A DNA stretch of 64,000 nucleotides, taken from the NCBI GenBank assembly GCA_032881465.1, contig CP126168.1:3101501-3165500 (forward strand). Direction: 5' to 3'. This document shows positions 59,711 to 64,000 of the stretch, piece by piece (position 1 is the stretch's first letter; each line of letters begins with the position of its first letter). A program made the translations under genes and the position numbers. Source of the stretch: Parvibaculaceae bacterium PLY_AMNH_Bact1 (GTDB taxonomy: Bacteria; Pseudomonadota; Alphaproteobacteria; Parvibaculales; Parvibaculaceae). Below the pieces are notes generated by a model. That model saw only the letters and a program-made list of their open reading frames with translations, was not told the origin of the DNA and did not search any database.

Positions 59711-59905
59711 ATGATCGAATTATTCTTCAATTTCCTCATTCCAATCTCGCTGGTTGCAGTAGTTCTCGTGCTGCTGGCAGGCCTGTGGAACATGATGCGT
59801 GGCGGCTCTGCCGGTCGCTCGCAGACACTCATGCGATGGCGTGTCGGCCTTCAGTTCGCCGCGATCGTGATCGTGATGACCGCCTTCTACCTCACGTCCA
59901 ACTGA
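59711..59905 (+). CDS. HIG1 domain (twin transmembrane) protein
   Basis: A 64-residue membrane protein with two helices: FFNFLIPISLVAVVLVLLAGLWNMM and LQFAAIVIVMTAFYL, joined by GGSAGRSQTLMRWRVG. This is the HIG1 domain; bacterial members associate with respiratory complexes, possibly cytochrome c oxidase. ATG 59711 is chosen, since the earlier TTG adds a polar stretch without similarity. Three bases to the VOC gene. Confidence 0.85.
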   Translation: MIELFFNFLIPISLVAVVLVLLAGLWNMMRGGSAGRSQTLMRWRVGLQFAAIVIVMTAFYLTSN

Positions 59906-59908
59906 CCC

Positions 59909-60433
59909 ATGAGCCGCTTCTTCGGAGATATTCGGCAAAACGGCTATGTTGTTCCAGACATAGAAGCCGCAATGGATTATTGGGCGACTGTCATGGGTGT
60001 TGGCCCATGGCTGTATCTCGAACGCGCGCCCATTAAGGACTTTCACTATCTCGGCACACCGTCAGAAATCGACGTTTCAATCGCGTTGGCCAATTCAGGA
60101 CCTTTGCAAATTGAGCTTATCCAGCAGCGCAACGAGGCCCCGTCCATGTATCGCGACTTTGTGAACGCTGGGAACACCGGCTTGCAGCATGTCGCTTATT
60201 GGACGGAGAACTTCGACCAAGACCTTGCCGCGGCAGAGGGCCGTGGTCTCACAATCGGCCAGTCAGGCTATTCGGGAAGTCCCGATGGCAGGTTTGTCTA
60301 CTTCACCGCAGAAAACCATCCAGGCACCGTGATCGAATTGTCGGAGATCAGTGGTGCAAAAGGGCAACTTTTCCGCAAAATTCGGGAGCGATGTGCGGCC
60401 TGGGACGGGAAAGAAGTGATCAAGCGCCTATAA
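59909..60433 (+). CDS. VOC family protein
   Basis: A 174-residue glyoxalase/bleomycin-resistance-fold protein: ALDY-type start NGYVVPDIEAAMDYWATVMGVGPW, VALANSGPLQIELIQQRNEAPSMYRDF and GNTGLQHVAYWTENFDQDLAAAEGRG, with VYFTAENHPGTVIELSE as last strand. Likely metal-binding lyase, isomerase or dioxygenase; the His/Glu ligands of LQHVAYW and VIELSE are present. Context gives no substrate. Confidence 0.87.
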   Translation: MSRFFGDIRQNGYVVPDIEAAMDYWATVMGVGPWLYLERAPIKDFHYLGTPSEIDVSIALANSGPLQIELIQQRNEAPSMYRDFVNAGNTGLQHVAYWTENFDQDLAAAEGRGLTIGQSGYSGSPDGRFVYFTAENHPGTVIELSEISGAKGQLFRKIRERCAAWDGKEVIKRL

Positions 60434-60530
60434 TTTACGCATTGAAATTTGTTCGCCAATATTGTCCTTTGGGCCAAGAAACTAAGAGCACGGCGCCCAG
60501 CCAAGCTTACGCACATTCACGGGGGTTCCA

Positions 60531-61073
60531 GTGAAAATAACAACAACACTTATTACCGGCCTTATGTCAGCGGCCATCGTCTTTGGCATAACAACAGGGG
60601 CACAAGCTGCGGACAATGAAGTCCGGATTGGTGTCCTGAATCATGAAATGTCGCTGCTCCGCGATTCTACCGAAGAAGACGGTGTCGACATTAATGTCGA
60701 GGTACTCTTCGACAGCCCAACCTGGCTGGCATGGGCAGGTGCGCCACGTCCTCATATCGGCGGAACATTCGCAACGCATGATGATGCAACAAGCTTCATT
60801 TATTCAGGCCTTACCTGGGACTACAATTTCTGGGGTCCTATGTTTGTTGAAGGCTCATTCGGCTTCGCGCTCCATGATGGGGAGACGGGTAAATCTACCG
60901 TCGGCAACGAGCTGGGCTGTACCTGGAATTTCCATGAGTCAGCATCGCTGGGCTATGACGTAACCGAAGCTCACCGCGTGATGCTCACCTTTGAGCACAT
61001 TTCAAACGCGAGCCTTTGCTCCGAGAATGAAGGCATCAGCAACGTAGGCGTGCGATACGGTTACCAGTTCTGA
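60531..61073 (+). CDS. PagL-like lipid A 3-O-deacylase family protein
   Basis: A 180-residue outer-membrane beta-barrel protein. Signal peptide about 1-26 (ending GAQAADN), alternating beta strands, and the C-terminal block RVMLTFEHISNASLCSENEGISNVGVRYGYQF, the PagL/acyloxyacyl-hydrolase signature with the catalytic His156-x-Ser158 and a terminal aromatic F for barrel insertion. PagL removes the 3-O acyl chain from lipid A. The third catalytic residue (Glu) cannot be placed with certainty. GTG start with GGGGG upstream; a UUCG-loop terminator follows. Confidence 0.82.
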   Translation: MKITTTLITGLMSAAIVFGITTGAQAADNEVRIGVLNHEMSLLRDSTEEDGVDINVEVLFDSPTWLAWAGAPRPHIGGTFATHDDATSFIYSGLTWDYNFWGPMFVEGSFGFALHDGETGKSTVGNELGCTWNFHESASLGYDVTEAHRVMLTFEHISNASLCSENEGISNVGVRYGYQF

Positions 61074-61097
61074 TCCAAGCCACAGAGTAAGCAGAAG

Positions 61098-61121
61098 AAC
61101 GGGGCTTCGGCCCCGTTTTCT
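61098..61121 (+). terminator. Terminator of the PagL-like gene
   Basis: AACGGGGC and GCCCCGTT around a TTCG loop, followed by TTCTTTT. Confidence 0.92.
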
Positions 61122-61130
61122 TTTGCCATG

Positions 61131-61152
61131 TCATATGATGATTATCATATGA
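61131..61152. promoter_or_regulatory. 22-bp palindromic operator-like site before the TetR-dehalogenase operon
   Basis: TCATATGATG and ATTATCATATGA form a dyad matching at 10 of 11 pairs, centred between 61141 and 61142. It lies ten bases after the upstream terminator and about 40 bases before the preferred TetR start, as expected for autoregulation by a TetR repressor. Confidence 0.65.
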
Positions 61153-61190
61153 AACTTGACTCAGTCCCGGGCACCAGGCAGCCTGCGTCC

Positions 61191-61796
61191 ATGGGGAAAA
61201 GAGCCGAAGAAAAAGAGGCAACGCGTCAACAGATCGTCACGGAAGCCTCCAAGCTGATCAGACAGAATGGAATAGCGGGACTGAAAGTCGCTGACGTCAT
61301 GGCAGAAGCGGGCCTTACCCATGGTGCTTTCTACGCCCATTTCGCCGACAAGAACGAGTTGATCGAAGCAGCTTTCCATGAAGCCTTTGACCATAGAGAA
61401 AACTGGATAGGGTCTGCGCAAAAGCGGCCCACCGAGGACCGCCTCCCTCACCTGCTCAACACCTATCTGACGCCCAAGCACCGCGACACACCCGAACAGG
61501 GCTGTGCATTTGCGGCCCTGGCGCGCGAGTTCGCCCAAGCTGGCGGTAATTTCCCAAAGACCTTTGAGGAGGAGCTCGGCATCTCTATTCAGAGATTGAT
61601 CGAGCTATTGTCCAAAGAGGACAGTGACGACGCCAGAGCGACAGCGATGGGCGTGCTCTCGCTCTGCGTTGGCGGCATGGTGCTCTCGCGCGCAGTAGAG
61701 AACCCAAAACTCTCGAACGAATTGCTCAAAGCTGCCGCTGCCTTTGGCGGCAGCGCGTCCAGGCAAACCAAATCAACCAGAAAACGGAAAACCTAA
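61191..61796 (+). CDS. TetR/AcrR family transcriptional regulator
   Basis: A 201-residue repressor with the helix-turn-helix EATRQQIVTEASKLIRQNGIAGLKVADVMAEAGLTHGAFYAHFADKNELI, and a C-terminal domain containing GCAFAALAREFAQAGG. The open frame extends to ATG 61128, and ATG 61149 is also in frame, but both fall on the palindrome; 61191 (MGKRAEEKEA) matches the usual family start. Its stop overlaps the ATG of the dehalogenase (TAATG), so the two are translated together and the repressor likely senses the dehalogenase substrate or product. Confidence 0.85.
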   Translation: MGKRAEEKEATRQQIVTEASKLIRQNGIAGLKVADVMAEAGLTHGAFYAHFADKNELIEAAFHEAFDHRENWIGSAQKRPTEDRLPHLLNTYLTPKHRDTPEQGCAFAALAREFAQAGGNFPKTFEEELGISIQRLIELLSKEDSDDARATAMGVLSLCVGGMVLSRAVENPKLSNELLKAAAAFGGSASRQTKSTRKRKT

Positions 61797-62683
61797 TGAC
61801 AAATGGAATCTCAGTCGAAGAGCACCCCAAGAAATCGGTCACCGTAAAGGGCAAGAAGATGACCTATGTGGAGATGGGTGAAGGCGATCCCATTGTTTTT
61901 CTTCACGGGAATCCGACATCATCCTATCTCTGGCGAAACATCATGCCGCATCTCAAAAACCAGGGCAGATGCATCGCGCCAGATCTCATCGGCATGGGTG
62001 ACAGTGAGAAGCTCGACAACCCCACTGCAGACAGCTACCGCTTCGTTGAACACCGGGAATATCTCGACGGTATCCTAGAAGCCCTTGGCGTCACAGAGAA
62101 CGTCACCCTCATCATTCACGATTGGGGCTCTGCTCTCGGCTTTGATTGGGCCAACCGACACCAGTCGGCTGTCAAAGGCATCGCCTATATGGAAGGCATC
62201 GTTCGCCCCATCGAATGGTCGGAGTGGAGCAAAGAAGCGACAGCTGTCTTCCAGGGCTTTCGCTCACCCGCGGGCGAAGAAATGGTGCTTGAAAAGAACA
62301 TCTTCGTCGACACGGTGCTGCCGGGATCAGTTCTGCGTGGTCTGACGGCGCCCGAAATGGAGGTCTATCGCCGTCCCTTCACCAATGCAGGTGAAGACCG
62401 CAGACCGACCCTCACCTGGCCTCGCCAAATTCCCCTCGGCGGTGAGCCGGAAGACGTAGTCGCCATCGTTCAGAATTATGCGGATTGGATGGACGAGAAC
62501 GAGCTGCCGAAACTCTTTATCAATGCCGAGCCTGGCGCGATCTTGATCGGGGCACAACGTGAGTTCTGCCGCGGCTGGAAAAACCAGCAGGAAGTCACCG
62601 TAAAAGGCTCCCACTTTATTCAGGAAGACAGCCCCCATGAGATTGGCACCGCCATCGCAGATTGGCGGAAAGGCATTACTTGA
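61796..62683 (+). CDS. dhaA: Haloalkane dehalogenase (HLD-II subfamily)
   Basis: Cleaves carbon-halogen bonds of haloalkanes to an alcohol, halide and proton, without cofactors. The catalytic set is complete with family-typical spacing: nucleophile Asp109 in IHDWGSALGF, acid Glu133 in YMEGIVRP, base His273 in GSHFIQED, and halide-binding Asn39 (HGNPTSSYLWR) and Trp110. This matches the HLD-II (LinB/DhaA) layout. The length of 295 is normal. Translationally coupled to a TetR gene. Substrate range is unknown; halogenated metabolites of marine algae are plausible in a marine host. Confidence 0.92.
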   Translation: MTNGISVEEHPKKSVTVKGKKMTYVEMGEGDPIVFLHGNPTSSYLWRNIMPHLKNQGRCIAPDLIGMGDSEKLDNPTADSYRFVEHREYLDGILEALGVTENVTLIIHDWGSALGFDWANRHQSAVKGIAYMEGIVRPIEWSEWSKEATAVFQGFRSPAGEEMVLEKNIFVDTVLPGSVLRGLTAPEMEVYRRPFTNAGEDRRPTLTWPRQIPLGGEPEDVVAIVQNYADWMDENELPKLFINAEPGAILIGAQREFCRGWKNQQEVTVKGSHFIQEDSPHEIGTAIADWRKGIT

Positions 62684-62703
62684 TTTCGCTAAACAGAAAT
62701 TTT

Positions 62704-62725
62704 TTATTGTTTCACAATAATTTTT
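62704..62725. promoter_or_regulatory. AT-rich hairpin between dehalogenase and DUF2975 genes
   Basis: Perfect TTATTGT / ACAATAA arms around TTC followed by TTTTT. The T-run would suit a weak terminator of the dehalogenase operon, or the repeat may be an operator for the XRE protein of the next unit. The low GC content stands out. Confidence 0.45.
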
Positions 62726-62729
62726 GAGG

Positions 62730-62769
62730 CATGGTTCCGGCTCGCGCAACAGAAAGGGCCGGAACCATG
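62730..62769 (+). promoter_or_regulatory. Start-codon hairpin of the DUF2975 gene
   Basis: Perfect 12-bp inverted repeat CATGGTTCCGGC / GCCGGAACCATG with a 16-base loop. The right arm contains the ATG (62767) of the next gene and the purine-rich AGAAAGGG ribosome site falls at the loop/arm border. In RNA the start would be paired, suggesting translational control; as DNA it may be an operator. Confidence 0.6.
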
Positions 62770-63303
62770 CACGCCTCGGAACGAACAGAACGGATCAAAC
62801 GCACAAGCCGCCGGTTTCAAAGACTCACAATCGCACTCATGGGCCTATTGCCTCTTACAGCGGGGCTGGCATGGGCTTTCATAGATCTGAACGAACTGGA
62901 TTTTGGATACACCGCTGAGGAAGTCGGGCCGCTGACTTCTTTCGAGCGATGGTCTGCCGCAGCGCTGAGTATTGTCCCACTCTCAGTCAGCCTTTTTGCT
63001 CTCTACAATCTGCAGAAACTTTTCGCGCTTTACGCTAAAGGCAAGTTCTTCGATTCAGAAAATGTCCGTTGCTTTCGCAACATGGGCTGGGCACTTGTTG
63101 CAGTTGTGCCTCTCGACATCTTGTTCAACTCTGCGCTTTCCGTCCTCTTATCCCTGGATCAACCCGCCGGAGAGCGAATGCTTGCTGTCAGCCTATCCAG
63201 CGATGATCTCGGGATCGCCATCGTCGGTGCCGTCATTATCATTGTTTCGTGGGTCATGGCTGAAGCTGCTGATCTATCACAAGAAAACGCTCAGATAATT
63301 TAG
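62767..63303 (+). CDS. DUF2975 domain membrane protein
   Basis: A 178-residue membrane protein of the DUF2975 family, usually paired with a small XRE regulator (as here). Helices at about 24-46 (LTIALMGLLPLTAGLAWAFI), 74-96 (AALSIVPLSVSLFALYNLQ), 113-137 and 150-172. LQKLFALYAKGKFFDSENVRCFRNMGWALV is the family core. Function is unknown. ATG 62767 sits in the right arm of a perfect inverted repeat; an upstream start would begin within the left arm. Confidence 0.82.
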   Translation: MHASERTERIKRTSRRFQRLTIALMGLLPLTAGLAWAFIDLNELDFGYTAEEVGPLTSFERWSAAALSIVPLSVSLFALYNLQKLFALYAKGKFFDSENVRCFRNMGWALVAVVPLDILFNSALSVLLSLDQPAGERMLAVSLSSDDLGIAIVGAVIIIVSWVMAEAADLSQENAQII

Positions 63304-63313
63304 GCCAGCACTC

Positions 63314-63538
63314 ATGCCGATAGTGGTAACTCTTGATGTCATGCTCGCAAAGCGCAAGATGCGCTCGAAAGACCTCGCTGCCCGCATTGGCATTACGGAA
63401 GCAAATCTCTCACTGTTAAAATCAGGAAAGGTAAAAGGCGTGCGCTTCGAAACTCTCGCCGCGCTTTGCGACGCGCTCGAATGCCAACCCGCAGACCTGC
63501 TTACCTTTCACACCGAGCCCGAAGAGAAGGACAAATAA
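63314..63538 (+). CDS. XRE family helix-turn-helix regulator
   Basis: A 74-residue Cro/CI-type regulator: KDLAARIGITEANLSLLKSGKVKGVRFETLAALCDALECQPADLLTF is the YozG-type HTH commonly encoded beside DUF2975 proteins. It likely regulates its own operon. It starts ten bases after the DUF2975 stop; its own stop overlaps the following ATG (TAATG). Confidence 0.87.
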   Translation: MPIVVTLDVMLAKRKMRSKDLAARIGITEANLSLLKSGKVKGVRFETLAALCDALECQPADLLTFHTEPEEKDK

Positions 63539-63714
63539 TGCGCTCCCTCTACCTGACCTGCCTCCTATTCAGCCTCCTGATGGGGTGCACGCAAGCTGCC
63601 AGAGAAAACGCTGTTAAGGGCTGGTGTAGCTCGACATCCAACTGCACCGTCTATGATGAAAACGGTCGGGAAACGAGCAACCGCGACCTCTGTCGTGGCA
63701 ATCCCAATTGCTGA
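63538..63714 (+). CDS. Small cysteine-rich lipoprotein
   Basis: A 58-residue predicted lipoprotein. Signal peptide with lipobox LLMGC (Cys17), then a short mature part with four more cysteines (WCSSTSNC, DLCRGNPNC), which could form two disulfides. No family is recognised. It overlaps the XRE gene by one base and is thus part of the DUF2975 operon. Confidence 0.65.
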   Translation: MRSLYLTCLLFSLLMGCTQAARENAVKGWCSSTSNCTVYDENGRETSNRDLCRGNPNC

Positions 63715-63747
63715 TCAAAGGCAGAAAACACCCCAACAATCCCTTGA

Positions 63748-63777
63748 TTGACAAAAAGTATACGATCATCCTGTTCT
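63748..63777 (+). promoter_or_regulatory. Possible promoter of the cytochrome b561 gene
   Basis: A consensus -35 hexamer TTGACA (63748) stands in an AT-rich 87-base gap. At 17-18 bases the -10 candidate (TGTTCT) is poor, so the call is weak. Confidence 0.3.
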
Positions 63778-63801
63778 CTACATCGGAAACGGGAGGATCA
63801 G

Positions 63802-64000
63802 ATGTCAGAAGAAACCACGAACGCAAAGGCCAAATATGACGGTGTTGCCAAAACACTTCATTGGATCGTCGCCCTACTGATGATCGTCATGCTGACAGCC
63901 GGTTGGACTTTGGGCGATCTGCCCCTTGATGAAAAAGTGCAAACTCTTGTCATTCATTCAAGCTTAGGCCTCTCAGTCTTTATCCTGATGTTCATTCGGC
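63802..64000 (+). CDS. Cytochrome b561 family protein (partial, cut by window end)
   Basis: The first 66 codons of a membrane cytochrome: DGVAKTLHWIVALLMIVMLTAGWTLG with haem-ligand His20 at the start of helix 1, then LVIHSSLGLSVFILMF with the next histidine and helix 2. This is the opening pattern of bacterial cytochrome b561, which passes electrons from ubiquinol to periplasmic acceptors. GGGAGGA precedes the ATG. The gene runs off the window, so its length is unknown. Confidence 0.85.
   Translation, partial: MSEETTNAKAKYDGVAKTLHWIVALLMIVMLTAGWTLGDLPLDEKVQTLVIHSSLGLSVFILMFIR

Noticed and set aside
1-64000. CRISPR arrays, transposases, integrases or prophage genes
   Set aside because: No regularly spaced repeats and no open frame with such motifs was seen, even around the tRNA-Leu island.

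Overview
The window is chromosomal DNA of an alphaproteobacterium, most likely a marine, aerobic heterotroph near Parvibaculum/Phaeomarinobacter. This rests on gene content and protein style: ethylmalonyl-CoA pathway enzymes, Coq7 and GluQRS of alphaproteobacterial type, many acyl-CoA and xenobiotic enzymes, and moderate-to-high GC. The lineage is an inference. About 68 genes are densely packed on both strands. Only one RNA gene (tRNA-Leu, anticodon CAA) is seen. There is no rRNA operon, CRISPR array, transposase or prophage structural gene.

Layout. 0-8 kb: DUF6165 and PilZ-like proteins, an enoyl-CoA hydratase relative, a large acyl-CoA dehydrogenase, a PAS_5 protein, an agmatinase-GNAT-phosphotransferase operon and an SDR. 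8-10.7 kb: three tandem paralogous alpha/beta hydrolases. 10.8-15.9 kb: a DsbA-like isomerase, glycerol-3-phosphate dehydrogenase, a lipid kinase and an alkyl-DHAP-synthase-like flavoprotein, which looks like a glycerolipid or ether-lipid unit. 16-20 kb: an HSL-type esterase, a chemoreceptor and a DUF924 protein. 20-25.2 kb: a tight seven-gene unit (two carboxymuconolactone-decarboxylase-like proteins, SDR, metallo-hydrolase, two GSTs, GNAT). It is followed by a divergent SDR / TetR-flavin oxidoreductase module with a visible operator-like palindrome, an acyl-CoA synthetase, TusA, an ArsC-like protein and another TetR.

32-37.4 kb: a Tat-exported multicopper oxidase, PEP carboxylase, a membrane protein and a GNAT. 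37.4-40.0 kb is an accessory island beside tRNA-Leu: an AT-rich P-loop ATPase of Sll1717 type, a truncated kinase-like gene, a broken copy of the tRNA-Leu and a broken copy of the neighbouring GNAT 5' end. 40-45.7 kb: housekeeping genes (YqaA, DsbB, Coq7, HNH protein, GluQRS), a membrane acyltransferase and an AEC transporter. 45.8-47.9 kb: a three-gene unit of unknown function (small charged protein, four-helix membrane protein with a coiled coil, exported von Willebrand A protein). 48-58.6 kb: ethylmalonyl-CoA mutase and crotonyl-CoA carboxylase/reductase, divergently arranged, with methylsuccinyl-CoA dehydrogenase 5.4 kb further on. Between them lie an alcohol dehydrogenase/LysR pair, a cytochrome P460 and a Tat-exported amine oxidase. 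58.7-64 kb: an anchored hydrolase, HIG1 and VOC proteins, a PagL-like outer-membrane deacylase, a TetR-haloalkane dehalogenase operon with a palindromic operator, a DUF2975/XRE pair whose start codon lies in a perfect inverted repeat, a tiny lipoprotein and the beginning of a cytochrome b561.

How the genes fit together: the acyl-CoA synthetase, acyl-CoA dehydrogenase and enoyl-CoA hydratase relatives point to growth on fatty or short-chain acids. The ethylmalonyl-CoA enzymes and PEP carboxylase supply C4 units from acetyl-CoA. Hydrolases, GSTs, the dehalogenase, SDRs and flavin oxidoreductase under local TetR and LysR regulators suggest broad use or detoxification of organic compounds. The best candidates for undescribed biology are the von Willebrand A unit, the ATPase island at tRNA-Leu and the start-codon hairpin before the DUF2975/XRE pair.
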